Assembly (NCBI RefSeq): GCF_018131105.1 | Contig: NZ_JAFCJI010000001.1 | Span: forward strand, 992,001-1,056,000 | Reading direction: 5' to 3' | DNA length: 64,000 bases | DNA from: Bradyrhizobium manausense | GTDB lineage: Bacteria; Pseudomonadota; Alphaproteobacteria; Rhizobiales; Xanthobacteraceae | Shown: in pieces, positions 44,833 through 53,960 of the stretch | Numbering within the stretch: the first letter of the stretch is position 1 | Layout of the letters: every line of letters starts with the position of its first letter | The notes under the pieces: generated by a model | The model's database searches: none | Told to the model about the DNA's origin: nothing | What the model saw: only the letters and a program-made list of their open reading frames with translations | Program-made: the position numbers and the translations under genes

Positions 44833-44954
44833 CAAGGTCTCCTGTGGGCCTGACTAATCACCAATCGCGGCCAAAGACAAAGCCGAAATCAGCCTGGCAG
44901 GGGCTTGCGCTCGCCCTCCGCTTTGCGCAACAGGGGCAGGACAGGAGGCAGGTC

Positions 44955-45896
44955 GTGGGCTTTGCGGGCGCGATGGTGGTGGCCTTGGCGGTGGATGCCC
45001 TCACGGGCTGGCCGACGCCGTTGTTCGCGCGGATCGGCCACCCCGTGACCTGGCTCGGCCGGCTGATCGCTGCGATCGACATCGGCTGGAATCGCGAATC
45101 CGATTCTCCGGTCTTTCGACGCGCAGCGGGCGTCGCAGGCGCGCTTCTGGTGATTGTGCTTGCGGTCGCGCTTGGCTGGTTGCTCCAGTCGCTGCTTCCC
45201 TCGGGCTGGATCCAGATCGTGCTGGTCGGTATCCTGGCCTGGCCGCTGGTCGCTCTGCGTTCGCTCAACGATCATGTCGCTGCGGTCGCAAATCCTCTCC
45301 TGGGCGGTGACATTGCCACCGCGCGCGAGGCGGTTTCGCGCATCGTCGGCCGCGATCCCGCTGCGCTTGATGAAGCAGGCATTGCGCGCGCGGCGATCGA
45401 GAGCCTCGCCGAGAACGCGTCGGACGGCATCGTCGCACCGGTGTTCTGGGGCGCGCTATTCGGTCTGCCCGGCATTCTCGGCTACAAGGCGATCAATACG
45501 CTGGACTCCATGATCGGCCATCGCAGCGAACGGCACGAAGCCTTTGGCTGGGCGGCCGCGCGCATCGACGATGTCGCAAACTTCATTCCGGCGCGCCTCA
45601 CCGGCTTTCTGTTCGTTCTGCTCGCGCGGCGGCAGTCCGAGGCGTTATCGTGCATGACGCGCGATGCGCGCCGCCATCGCTCGCCCAATGCCGGCTGGCC
45701 GGAGGCGGCGATGGCCGGCGCGCTCGGCGTGCGGCTGAGCGGTCCCCGTATCTATCATGGCAGCACGACCGCCGAGCCCTGGCTCAACGAAGGCGCGCGA
45801 GATCCGCTTGCGGCTGACATCAAAGAAGGACTGACGGTCTACCGCCGCGCCATGCTGCTGCTCGCAGGTGTGCTTGCGATCCTCGCCTTCGCGTGA
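44955..45896 (+). CDS. cbiB: Adenosylcobinamide-phosphate synthase (CbiB/CobD)
   Basis: 313 residues from GTG 44955. A membrane enzyme that attaches aminopropanol (phosphate) to adenosylcobyric acid. Conserved stretches: HPVTWLGRLI, RAAIESLAENASDGIVAPVFWGALFG (shown in two parts in the family profile), INTLDSMIGHR and GWAAARIDDVANFIPARL. The open frame extends to 44844, but AGGAGG at 44943-44948 sits 6 nt before GTG 44955 and the resulting N-terminus, MGFAGAMVVALAVDALTG, is the expected first membrane segment. It diverges from cobU and is followed by cobC after 12 nt, whose product supplies the aminopropanol phosphate. Confidence 0.93.
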   Translation: MGFAGAMVVALAVDALTGWPTPLFARIGHPVTWLGRLIAAIDIGWNRESDSPVFRRAAGVAGALLVIVLAVALGWLLQSLLPSGWIQIVLVGILAWPLVALRSLNDHVAAVANPLLGGDIATAREAVSRIVGRDPAALDEAGIARAAIESLAENASDGIVAPVFWGALFGLPGILGYKAINTLDSMIGHRSERHEAFGWAAARIDDVANFIPARLTGFLFVLLARRQSEALSCMTRDARRHRSPNAGWPEAAMAGALGVRLSGPRIYHGSTTAEPWLNEGARDPLAADIKEGLTVYRRAMLLLAGVLAILAFA

Positions 45897-45908
45897 AAGA
45901 ACGGGGAT

Positions 45909-46874
45909 ATGCGCGAGCACGGTGGAAATCTCGATCTGGCCCAGCAGCGTTTCGGCGGGCGTGCGGAGGACTGGATCGACCTGTCGACCGGGATCAACCG
46001 GCTGCCCTATCCCGTGGGCGAGATCGCTGCGCATCATTGGCAGGCGCTGCCGTCGCGATCCGAGATCGAGGCGCTGCATCGGGCCGCCCGGCACGCCTAT
46101 GGCACGGCCGCGCCTGTTGTCGCGACGGGCGGCGCGCAGGCCGTCATTCAACTGCTGCCGCAACTCGCGCCGCGTGGCCGCGCACGCATCCTCGCGCCGA
46201 CCTACAACGAATATGCTCCGGTGCTGTCGGCCGCCGGATGGGAGGCCGAGGAGGCGAGGGAGCTCGACGCGCTGGTGGGCGCGAACCTCGCCATCGTCGT
46301 CAATCCCAACAATCCCGACGGGCGCCGTCATGCGCCGAAGGATCTGCTTGCGGTGCTGCCACACGTCGGTCACCTCGTCATCGACGAGAGTTTTGCCGAT
46401 GCCGTTCCCGAACTCTCGCTCGCTTCGGAAGCAGGCCGGCCGGGGCTGCTGATCCTGCGCTCGTTCGGCAAGTTTTATGGCCTCGCTGGGCTGCGGCTCG
46501 GCTTCGCGATCGGTCATGCGGCCGACATCGCAAAGCTCGCGGCGGCTTCAGGTCCGTGGCCGGTCTCTGGCGCTGCGATCGCGATCGGCTGCCGCGCTTT
46601 GCGCGATGATGCCTGGGCGAGGACCACGTCGGCGCGGCTTGCGCAGGACTGCGTTCGTCTCGACGGTTTTGCGCAGTCGCAAGGCTGGCGGCTCGTCGGC
46701 GGTGCGCCGCTGTTTCGTCTCTACGAGACGCCTGACGCGCTTGGCGCGCAGGAGAAGCTGGCGCGTGCGCAGATCTGGTCCCGCGTCTTCGCGCAGAATC
46801 CGACTTGGCTGCGGCTTGGGCTTCCGGGCGCAGAGGCCGAATGGTCGCGCCTTGCCGAAATCCTAGCGCGCTAG
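45909..46874 (+). CDS. cobC: Threonine-phosphate decarboxylase (CobC/CobD)
   Basis: 321 residues, fold type I aminotransferase. It decarboxylates L-threonine O-3-phosphate to aminopropanol phosphate for the corrin side chain. Visible: substrate-binding [27 protein letters not shown], the [11 protein letters not shown] loop (131-140), and the PLP lysine K188 in [15 protein letters not shown]. It follows cbiB by 12 nt. Its end overlaps the convergent cobQ gene by 12 nt, so the transcripts are antisense at their 3' ends. Confidence 0.92.
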   Translation: MREHGGNLDLAQQRFGGRAEDWIDLSTGINRLPYPVGEIAAHHWQALPSRSEIEALHRAARHAYGTAAPVVATGGAQAVIQLLPQLAPRGRARILAPTYNEYAPVLSAAGWEAEEARELDALVGANLAIVVNPNNPDGRRHAPKDLLAVLPHVGHLVIDESFADAVPELSLASEAGRPGLLILRSFGKFYGLAGLRLGFAIGHAADIAKLAAASGPWPVSGAAIAIGCRALRDDAWARTTSARLAQDCVRLDGFAQSQGWRLVGGAPLFRLYETPDALGAQEKLARAQIWSRVFAQNPTWLRLGLPGAEAEWSRLAEILAR

Positions 46875-48311
46875 CGCGAGCAGGCCTTGGACGTCGAGAT
46901 GCTTTTCGATGTGATCGGCGAGGGCGTCGAGGGCGCTCTCGACCCTGAAGTGATAGGGGTCCTCGCCCGCGGGAATATCAAGCTTTGCAAGGAATGCCCT
47001 GCGAAACGCGTCCGACGTGAACAGGCCGTGCAGGTAGCTGCCTTGCACACGCCCGTCGCGTGACATCGCGCCTTCCGGCTCGCCATTCAGCCTCGCGAAT
47101 GGGCGCACACGATCCGGGCCATCCGTGCGGCCGATGTGAATTTCATAGGCCTCGATCGGGTGTTCCGTCGCCGCATGCACCGCGGCAACACGCGTCAGCG
47201 TCTTCTCTGCACTCATCACGGTCTCCACGTCCAGCAACCCGAGGCCCGGCGTGTCGCCCGCGGGGCCCTCGATGCCATTGGGATCAGCGACGCCGCGCCC
47301 GAGCATCTGATAGCCGCCGCAGAGGCCGAGCACGTGGCCGCCACGGCGATAGTGCGCGAGCACGTCGATGTCCCAGCCCTGCGCGCGCAGGAAGGCGAGG
47401 TCGCCGCGGGTGGATTTTGAACCGGGGATGATGACGAGCCTGACGTCTCCGGGGATCGCTTGGCCAGGGCGCACCATCACGAGATCGACTGAAGGCTCGA
47501 GCTTCAGCGGATCGAGATCGTCAAAATTGGCGATCCGCGACAGCGCCAGGCAAGCGATCTTGGTCCGTCCGGGCTTTCGCGCATCACTCAGGCCCAGCGC
47601 GTCCTCGGCCGGCAGCTCGCCGGCGCGCGCGAACCAGGGCAGCACGCCAAAGCCGAGCCATTCAGTCTTCGCCTCGATCAGCTTGTAGCCGTCATCGAAC
47701 AGCGTGGGATCGCCGCGGAACTTGTTGATGACAAATCCCTGGATCATCGCGGCATCGTCGGGGTCGATCACCGTCTTGATGCCGACGAGCTGGGCGATGA
47801 CGCCGCCGCGATCGATATCGCCAACCAGCACCACGGGCACGTCGGCCTTGCGCGCAAATCCCATATTGGCGATGTCGGCCTTGCGCAAATTAACTTCGGC
47901 CGGGCTGCCTGCGCCTTCGACCAGCACCAGATCAGCCCGCGCCTTCAGCCGCTCAAAGCTCTCCAGCACGGCGCCCATCAGCGACGGTTTCATCGCAGCA
48001 TATTCGCGCGCGCGCGCGGTCGCGATGCGCTTTCCGTGCACGATCACCTGCGCGCCGACATCGGTCTCGGGCTTGAGCAGTACCGGGTTCATGTCGGTGT
48101 GCGGCTCGACGCCGGCGGCGAGCGCCTGCAGCGCCTGGGCGCGGCCGATCTCGCCGCCATCGACGGTGACGGCCGCGTTGTTCGACATGTTCTGCGGCTT
48201 GAACGGGAGCACGCGCAGGCCGCGCCGCGTGAACGCGCGCGCAAGGCCGGCGACGATGAGCGACTTGCCCACGTCAGAGCCGGCTCCCTGGATCATCAGC
48301 GCGCGTGCCAT
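46863..48311 (-). CDS. cobQ: Cobyric acid synthase
   Basis: 482 residues. It amidates side chains b, d, e and g of adenosylcobyrinic acid a,c-diamide with glutamine and ATP. The N-terminal synthetase domain has the P-loop-like [10 protein letters not shown] (8-17), [12 protein letters not shown] and [13 protein letters not shown]. The C-terminal class I glutaminase domain has the nucleophile Cys331 in [10 protein letters not shown] and His428 in SYLHGLF. It lies 5 nt after cobO on the same strand, the preceding enzyme in the pathway. The 3' end overlaps cobC by 12 nt. Confidence 0.95.
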   Translation of the reverse strand: MARALMIQGAGSDVGKSLIVAGLARAFTRRGLRVLPFKPQNMSNNAAVTVDGGEIGRAQALQALAAGVEPHTDMNPVLLKPETDVGAQVIVHGKRIATARAREYAAMKPSLMGAVLESFERLKARADLVLVEGAGSPAEVNLRKADIANMGFARKADVPVVLVGDIDRGGVIAQLVGIKTVIDPDDAAMIQGFVINKFRGDPTLFDDGYKLIEAKTEWLGFGVLPWFARAGELPAEDALGLSDARKPGRTKIACLALSRIANFDDLDPLKLEPSVDLVMVRPGQAIPGDVRLVIIPGSKSTRGDLAFLRAQGWDIDVLAHYRRGGHVLGLCGGYQMLGRGVADPNGIEGPAGDTPGLGLLDVETVMSAEKTLTRVAAVHAATEHPIEAYEIHIGRTDGPDRVRPFARLNGEPEGAMSRDGRVQGSYLHGLFTSDAFRRAFLAKLDIPAGEDPYHFRVESALDALADHIEKHLDVQGLLALAR

Positions 48312-48316
48312 CGAAT

Positions 48317-48952
48317 TCAGAACTCGACGCCGGCCTGCGCCTTGATGCCGGAGCGGAACGGATGCTTCACCAGCGTCATCTCGGTGACGAGATCGGCGAT
48401 CTCGATCAGCTCGTCCTTGGCGTTGCGTCCGGTGAGCACGACATGCGTCATCGGCGGCTTCGAGGTCTTCAGGAAATCGACGACCTCGGCGATGTCGAGA
48501 TAGTCGTAGCGCAGTGCGATGTTGATCTCGTCGAGCACGACCATGCGCAGGCTGTCATCGAGAATCAGCTCCTTGGCTTTCTCCCAGCCGGCGCGCGCGG
48601 CCGCGATGTCGCGGGCGCGGTCCTGCGTCTCCCACGTAAAACCTTCGCCCATGGCGTGGAACTGGCAGAGCTCGCCGAAATGGCCGGTGAGCAGACGCCG
48701 CTCGCCGGTGTCCCAGGCGCCCTTGATGAACTGTACGACGGCGCAGGGGAAGCCATGGGCAACGCAGCGAACGATCATGCCGAAGGCGGAGGAAGACTTG
48801 CCCTTGCCGGCGCCGGTGTGGACGATGATGAGGCCTTTTTCGCCGCTCTTGGTCGCCATGATCTTGTCGCGGGCGACCTTGATCTTCGCCATTTTCGCGG
48901 CGTGCTTGGCGTCGGTTTCGCCGGCCGTTCGGGTATCCGGTTCAGGCGTCAT
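48317..48952 (-). CDS. cobO: Cob(I)yrinic acid a,c-diamide adenosyltransferase
   Basis: 211 residues of the CobA/CobO/BtuR family. It transfers the adenosyl group of ATP to Co(I) of the corrinoid. The P-loop TGAGKGKSS is at 46-54; further marks are [19 protein letters not shown] and [15 protein letters not shown], with [16 protein letters not shown] 48952 gives the usual N-terminus, with AAGGA about 9 nt upstream; the open frame continues upstream through the divergent leader but that part is not coding. It is first in the cobO-cobQ operon and diverges from the riboswitch-led operon. Confidence 0.95.
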   Translation of the reverse strand: MTPEPDTRTAGETDAKHAAKMAKIKVARDKIMATKSGEKGLIIVHTGAGKGKSSSAFGMIVRCVAHGFPCAVVQFIKGAWDTGERRLLTGHFGELCQFHAMGEGFTWETQDRARDIAAARAGWEKAKELILDDSLRMVVLDEINIALRYDYLDIAEVVDFLKTSKPPMTHVVLTGRNAKDELIEIADLVTEMTLVKHPFRSGIKAQAGVEF

Positions 48953-48970
48953 CGGATGGGGTCCTTCGGC

Positions 48971-48999
48971 TTGACAAGAGGCGGCCGGGGGCAAATGGT
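48971..48999 (+). promoter_or_regulatory. Candidate promoter of the riboswitch-led cob operon
   Basis: A perfect TTGACA at 48971-48976 is followed after 17 nt by a weak -10 (AATGGT, 48994-48999). Transcription would begin a few bases before the first riboswitch helix at 49006. The weak -10 keeps confidence moderate. Confidence 0.4.
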
Positions 49000-49005
49000 G
49001 GCCCG

Positions 49006-49198
49006 GCGTTGGTTCCTGTCCTATGACAGGCGAAGAGGGAATGCGATAGGGTCCGAATCGGCAAGATTTGGGTCCAAAATGCAGCCGCCCCCGCGACCGT
49101 GACCGGAGAGATGCCCGAAGCCACTGATCCCCTGGGGATCGGGAAGGCGGGGATCGAAGGGGAAACCCTGCTCCGCAAGCCGGGAGACCTGCCAGCGC
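49006..49198 (+). promoter_or_regulatory. Cobalamin riboswitch (B12 element)
   Basis: The aptamer is closed by P1 GCGTTGG (49006-49012) with CCAGCGC (49192-49198). Inside are the conserved core GCCGCCCCCGCGACCGTGA (near 49083-49101), GCCACTG (near 49120) and the B12 box AGCCGGGAGACCTGCC (49178-49193). GGGAATGCG precedes them. It binds adenosylcobalamin and should lower expression of the operon downstream when cobalamin is sufficient. The direction fits the plus-strand genes starting at 49307. Confidence 0.93.
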
Positions 49199-49269
49199 GG
49201 ACGATTTTTGGACCGGCGGACGGGGTGTTCCGCGACGGGGAAACGGGCCTTCGCAAGAACGGTCCGTGG

Positions 49270-49305
49270 GCCTCTTCGCCTCCCGCTGATACTTCTGGAA
49301 GAGGC
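49270..49305 (+). promoter_or_regulatory. Shine-Dalgarno-sequestering hairpin of the riboswitch
   Basis: GCCTCTTC (49270-49277) pairs with GAAGAGGC (49298-49305). The 3' arm contains the ribosome-binding purines of the first gene, whose ATG is at 49307. Upstream, GGACCG (49210-49215) can pair with CGGTCC (49260-49265). There is no U-tract, so control is probably on translation initiation. Confidence 0.7.
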
Positions 49306-49306
49306 G

Positions 49307-49681
49307 ATGAGCGTCACACTGCATGTCTGCATCACCTGCAAAGCCGGGCAGACGCTCGGCGAGGGCGAGGTCGCACCCGGCAAGCGCCTGCATGGCGCGA
49401 TCCTCGAGGTCGGCGTGCCTGAAGGCGTCAATGTGGTTCCCGTCGAATGCCTGTCTGCCTGCAACCAGGGCTGCTCGGTCGCGCTCAGCGCGCCCGGCCG
49501 CTGGTCTTATGTTTATGGCCGCCTCTCGGATGCCAATGCGCAGGACGTGGTCGCGGGCGCCGCTGCCTATGCGGCTGCGCCCGACGGCCTCGTGCCTTGG
49601 CGCTGCCGGCCTGAAATCTTCCGCAAGCAATCGCTTGCCCGCATTCCCCCCATTGCCGTGTTGCCGGAGGCCGCCGAATGA
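49307..49681 (+). CDS. DUF1636 family protein, riboswitch-controlled
   Basis: 124 residues. A small cytoplasmic protein of the DUF1636 type with a ferredoxin-like cysteine pattern: C8-x2-C11 (CITC) near the start and C49 and C53 in ECLSACNQGC, C58. These could bind a metal or an iron-sulfur cluster. Proteins of this family are commonly encoded in cobalamin clusters next to cobW; the exact role is unknown, but metal handling for cobalt insertion is a reasonable guess. It is the first gene after the riboswitch, and cobW overlaps its stop by 4 nt (ATGA). Confidence 0.8.
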   Translation: MSVTLHVCITCKAGQTLGEGEVAPGKRLHGAILEVGVPEGVNVVPVECLSACNQGCSVALSAPGRWSYVYGRLSDANAQDVVAGAAAYAAAPDGLVPWRCRPEIFRKQSLARIPPIAVLPEAAE

Positions 49682-50712
49682 ACTCGCTCGCAAAAGTCCC
49701 GGTCACGGTGGTCACCGGTTTTCTCGGCTCCGGCAAGACGACGCTGATCCAGCATCTGCTCAGCAATCCCAACGGCAAGAAGCTCGCCGTGCTCGTCAAC
49801 GAGTTCGGCAGCGAAGGTGTCGACGGCGAGATCCTGAAGTCCTGCGCCGACGAGAACTGTCCTGAGGAAAATATCGTCGAACTCGCCAATGGCTGCATCT
49901 GCTGCACCGTGGCCGACGATTTCATTCCGACCATGGAGAAGTTGCTGGCGCGTCCCGTGAAGCCCGATCACATCCTGATCGAGACGTCAGGCCTGGCGCT
50001 GCCAAAGCCGCTGCTGAAGGCGTTCGACTGGCCGGAGATCCGCTCGCGCATCACGGTCGACGGCGTGATCGCACTGGCCGATGCCGAGGCTGTCGCGGCC
50101 GGACGCTTTGCACCCGACCCGGAAGCAGTGGAAGCGCAGCGTGCGGCGGACGAGAGTCTCGATCACGAGACGCCGCTGTCGGAAGTGTTCGAGGACCAGA
50201 TCGCCTGTGCGGATATCGTGCTGCTGACCAAGGCCGATCTCGCCGGCACCGCCGGCATCGAGGCGGCCAAGGCGGTGATCACCGCCGAGATGCCGCGCCG
50301 CGTGCCGATGCTGCCGATTACGGACGGCGCGATCGATGCGCGCGTCATCCTGGGTCTCGGTGCTGCCGCGGAGAACGATCTCGCCGCGCGTCCTTCGCAC
50401 CATGACGGCGAGGAGGACCACGAACACGACGATTTTGCTTCCGTCGTGATCGATCTTCCTGAGGTGGCCGACGTCGATGCGCTGGTCGCGTCGGTGCAGA
50501 AGCTGGCGCGCGAGCAGAACGTGCTGCGTGCCAAGGGCTATATCGCGGTCGCGGGCAAGCCGATGCGGTTGCTGCTGCAAGCCGTCGGCGAGCGCGTGCG
50601 CCACCAGTTCGACAAGCCCTGGGGCGCGAGCGGCCGACAGTCAAAGCTCGTCGTCATCGGCGAGCACGGCGATATCGACGAGGCCGCGATCAAGGCGGGA
50701 TTGGGAGTCTGA
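49678..50712 (+). CDS. cobW: Cobalamin biosynthesis GTPase CobW
   Basis: 344 residues of the COG0523 G3E GTPases. Walker A GFLGSGKTT is at 14-22, the metal-binding CICC motif at 73-76 (GCICC), and a His/Asp/Glu-rich stretch HHDGEEDHEHDD starts near 241. LLTKADL serves as the guanine-specificity motif. CobW proteins are thought to deliver cobalt for corrin ring insertion. Its start overlaps the DUF1636 stop and its stop overlaps the cobN start (TGATG), so all three are translated together, consistent with a joint role in metal supply to the chelatase. Confidence 0.94.
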   Translation: MNSLAKVPVTVVTGFLGSGKTTLIQHLLSNPNGKKLAVLVNEFGSEGVDGEILKSCADENCPEENIVELANGCICCTVADDFIPTMEKLLARPVKPDHILIETSGLALPKPLLKAFDWPEIRSRITVDGVIALADAEAVAAGRFAPDPEAVEAQRAADESLDHETPLSEVFEDQIACADIVLLTKADLAGTAGIEAAKAVITAEMPRRVPMLPITDGAIDARVILGLGAAAENDLAARPSHHDGEEDHEHDDFASVVIDLPEVADVDALVASVQKLAREQNVLRAKGYIAVAGKPMRLLLQAVGERVRHQFDKPWGASGRQSKLVVIGEHGDIDEAAIKAGLGV

Positions 50713-53700
50713 TGCACGTCGTCTTCCGCGAGAGCCGCGGTCTCGAGGAGACCGCGACGCCAAGAGACATCGGCCAGGACCCGGCCGATCTCGTGGTGCT
50801 CTCGTACTCGGATTCCGATCTCGCGGCGTTCGCGGCGGGCTGGCGGCGGGGCCGCAACAGCCTGCCGTCGCTGCGGCTCGCCAATCTCGCGGAACTGCGC
50901 CATCCGCTCTCGGTCGACACCTACATCGAGCGAACGCTGTCGCAGGCGCGCGGCATTCTGGTGCGGCTGATCGGTGGCGAATCCTATTGGCAATATGGAC
51001 TCGCAGCCCTGCAGCAACTCGCCACGGATCGTAACATCGTGCTCGCCGTGCTGCCGGCCGATGGCCGCGACGACACGCGGCTGGATGCATACTCGACCCT
51101 ACCGGTCTCGACGCTGCGCCGGCTGAAAGTGCTCTGCGACACCGGCGGTCCTGTCGCCGCTCAGGCTGCGATCGCGCAACTCGCGCTGGCCTCCGGACTC
51201 TACGCTGGTCCGGTCGTCGGTGAGATGACCGTTCCGGAGATGGGCTTTTACGATCCTGCGCGTGGTGTGATCGCCGCGCCGTCGGCGGTTGAGGGCAAGC
51301 CGCTCGCGCTGGTGACGTTCTATCGCTCCTATCTCACCGCTGCGGACACCGGCCCGGTCGATGCGTTGATCGCGGCGTTGCGTGACAAGGGTTTCGACGC
51401 GTACGGCGTGTTCGTCACCTCGCTGAAGGCCGCAGGCGTTGCGGATTGGCTGCAGGCATATCTCGCGCAAAATCCTGCGGCCGCGATTGTTAACGCGACG
51501 GCATTCTCGGCGATGGGCGATGACGGTACGACGCCGTTCGATGCCGCACCGTGTCCCGTCTTTCAGGTCGCGCTGTCATCAGCGCGGCGCGAGGACTGGG
51601 CGGAGTCGCTGCGCGGCCTGTCGCCTGGCGACCTCGCGATGCATGTGGTGCTGCCCGAGGTCGACGGTCGCCTGTTCGCGGGCGTGGTGAGTTTCAAATC
51701 AGCGGCGGACCGCGATCCGGATCTGCAATTCTCGCATCTGGCGCATCAGCCGGATGCAGAGCGCGTGAATGCTATCGCGGCACGCGTTGCGGCCTGGCGA
51801 TGCCTCGCGGAAAAGCCGGCGGCCGAGAAGCGGCTGGCGCTCGTGCTCTCCAACTATCCCGGCCGTCCGCACCAGATTGCGCATGCGGTTGGTCTCGATG
51901 CGTTGGCTTCGATCGAAGCTTTGGTGTCTGACCTTTCGGAGGCCGGCCTCGATGTCGCTCCGGTCCCTGCGCTCGGCGAGACGCTGCTCAAGCAGAGTTT
52001 GACCTGGAGCGTCGCAGATTACCGTGTGGCGCTCGCGCGCCTTCCGTCGTCCTTGCAGGACGATCTCGCGCGAGCCTGGGGTGCGCCGGAGACCGATCCG
52101 AGCTGCCGTGACGGCGCATTCCACTTCGCCGCGGTCCGTTGCGGCCAATCGATCGTCGCGGTTCAGCCCGAGCGCGGCGATGCGACGACGCGCGATTCTG
52201 ATTACCACGATCTCGCCCGCACACCGCGCCATGCCTATGTTGCGTTCTATCTCTGGCTCCGCGATCGGGGCACCGATGCCGTCGTGCACATGGGCGCGCA
52301 TGGCACGCTGGAATGGCTGCCGGGGAAATCCGTGGCGCTGTCCTCATCCTGCTGGCCGGAAACCCTGATCGGTGATCTCCCCGTCATCTATCCCTTCATC
52401 GTCAACGATCCCGGCGAAGCCGCGCAGGCCAAGCGACGGATCGGTGCCGTCACCATCGGCCATCTGCCGCCGGCGCTCGAGCAATCAACGGTACCGGAAG
52501 GCCTGCGTCGGCTCGAACGGCTGCTCGACGAATATTCGACCGCCGACGGTCTCGACCCCGCCCGCCGCCAGCGCCTCATCGCTGCGATCCGCGAAGAGGC
52601 GCGCGCAGCCGGGCTCGAAGATGATCTTGGTCTGGAAGCATCGGCTGCACCGGCAGAGGCGATCCCGCGGATCGACCGTTTCGTTTGCGATCTCAAGGAA
52701 AGTCAGTTTGGCGATGGCCTGCACGTGTTCGGTCGCGGCGCCTGCGGCGAAGCGGAGCGGGACGCGCTGCGTGCCGCGCTCGCAGGACAGCGCGTTGCGC
52801 CGGGCCCATCAGGCTCGCCCTATCGCGGGCGTCAGGACGTGCTGCCGACGGGGCGCAATCTCTTTGCCGTGGATCCTCGCGCCGTGCCGACGCCGTCGGC
52901 GCATGCGCAGGGGACAAAGCTCGCCGAAGAGCTGCTGCGTCGTCATCTGCAGGATCACGGCGATTGGCCGAAGGGGCTCGTCGTCGATCTCTGGGGCTCC
53001 GCGACCATGCGCACCGCGGGCGAGGAGTTCGCAATGGCCCTGCATCTGGCCGGCCTCGCGCCGCGCTGGGATCACGCCTCCGGCCGCGTCACCGGCTATG
53101 ACATCATCGCGCCGGCTGAACTGGGCCGTCCCCGTATCGATGTGACGCTGCGCGTGTCGGGCCTGTTTCGCGATGTCTTCGCGGGCCTCGCGCAATTGTT
53201 CGAGGCCGCCTGCGAAGCGCTCGCCTCGCGTGAAGACGAGGGCGACGAAAATCCCTATCGCCACCATGTCTCGCGCGTCTTTGCGCCGCGCCCTGGGCAA
53301 TATGGCGTCGGCCTCTCGGCGATCCCCGATGCCTTCACGCCCGAGACTCGCAATGCGGCCGGCGAAGCCTGGCTGTCGGCCTCGTCCTGGGCGTTCTCCG
53401 CCGATGGCGAGATCAAGCCGGATCGTGCCGGCATTGAGCAGCGGCTCACCTCCGCCGACGCCTTCGTTCACCTTCAGGATCTGCCGGAGACCGATCTGCT
53501 GCTCGCCGCCGATTATTCCGCGCATGAAGCCGGCGTTGCCGCTGCCGCGGCGCATCTCGGTGCGACCGGGCCATCGCTCTACCACCTCGACACGACGCGC
53601 CCCGACCAGCCGCAGGCACGCACGCTGACGGAAGAGATTTCGCGCGTCGTCCGCGCCCGCGCGGCCAACCCGGCCTGGATCGCGGGCATGATGCGCCACG

Positions 53701-53960
53701 GTTTTCGCGGAGCGGCAGAAATCACCGCGACGCTGGAACACATGGCGGCCTTCGCGCATCTTGCCGATGCCGTCCCGCCACATCTGTTCGATCTCTATTA
53801 CGACGCGACGCTCGGCGACGCCAATGTCCGTGACTTCATGGCGCGCGAAAATCCGACAGCTCTTGCCGCGATGGAGACCTGCTTCACACGCCTGCACGAG
53901 GCCTCGCTCTGGCGAACGCGCCGCAATTCAATCGCGGCGGCGCTGAAGGAAGCGTCATGA
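50712..53960 (+). CDS. cobN: Cobaltochelatase subunit CobN
   Basis: 1082 residues, the large subunit of the aerobic ATP-dependent cobaltochelatase that inserts cobalt into hydrogenobyrinic acid a,c-diamide. The conserved centre is near 526-560: VVHMGAHGTLEWLPGK, then DLPVIYPFIVNDPGEAAQAK and RRIGAVTIGHLPP. Later marks are LVVDLWGSATMRTAGEE and YGVGLS. It is shorter than the well-studied Pseudomonas denitrificans enzyme (about 1275 residues), mainly by a reduced N-terminal part, but I see no frameshift. Partner subunits (the AAA+ CobS and CobT of that complex) are not encoded in this window. The 3' end overlaps cobG by 4 nt. Confidence 0.95.
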   Translation: MHVVFRESRGLEETATPRDIGQDPADLVVLSYSDSDLAAFAAGWRRGRNSLPSLRLANLAELRHPLSVDTYIERTLSQARGILVRLIGGESYWQYGLAALQQLATDRNIVLAVLPADGRDDTRLDAYSTLPVSTLRRLKVLCDTGGPVAAQAAIAQLALASGLYAGPVVGEMTVPEMGFYDPARGVIAAPSAVEGKPLALVTFYRSYLTAADTGPVDALIAALRDKGFDAYGVFVTSLKAAGVADWLQAYLAQNPAAAIVNATAFSAMGDDGTTPFDAAPCPVFQVALSSARREDWAESLRGLSPGDLAMHVVLPEVDGRLFAGVVSFKSAADRDPDLQFSHLAHQPDAERVNAIAARVAAWRCLAEKPAAEKRLALVLSNYPGRPHQIAHAVGLDALASIEALVSDLSEAGLDVAPVPALGETLLKQSLTWSVADYRVALARLPSSLQDDLARAWGAPETDPSCRDGAFHFAAVRCGQSIVAVQPERGDATTRDSDYHDLARTPRHAYVAFYLWLRDRGTDAVVHMGAHGTLEWLPGKSVALSSSCWPETLIGDLPVIYPFIVNDPGEAAQAKRRIGAVTIGHLPPALEQSTVPEGLRRLERLLDEYSTADGLDPARRQRLIAAIREEARAAGLEDDLGLEASAAPAEAIPRIDRFVCDLKESQFGDGLHVFGRGACGEAERDALRAALAGQRVAPGPSGSPYRGRQDVLPTGRNLFAVDPRAVPTPSAHAQGTKLAEELLRRHLQDHGDWPKGLVVDLWGSATMRTAGEEFAMALHLAGLAPRWDHASGRVTGYDIIAPAELGRPRIDVTLRVSGLFRDVFAGLAQLFEAACEALASREDEGDENPYRHHVSRVFAPRPGQYGVGLSAIPDAFTPETRNAAGEAWLSASSWAFSADGEIKPDRAGIEQRLTSADAFVHLQDLPETDLLLAADYSAHEAGVAAAAAHLGATGPSLYHLDTTRPDQPQARTLTEEISRVVRARAANPAWIAGMMRHGFRGAAEITATLEHMAAFAHLADAVPPHLFDLYYDATLGDANVRDFMARENPTALAAMETCFTRLHEASLWRTRRNSIAAALKEAS

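Noticed and set aside
44836..44954. Second cobalamin riboswitch between cobU and cbiB
   Set aside because: The sequence AGCCTGGCAGGGGC resembles part of a B12 box but lacks the box consensus and the conserved core, and the gap is too short for an aptamer.
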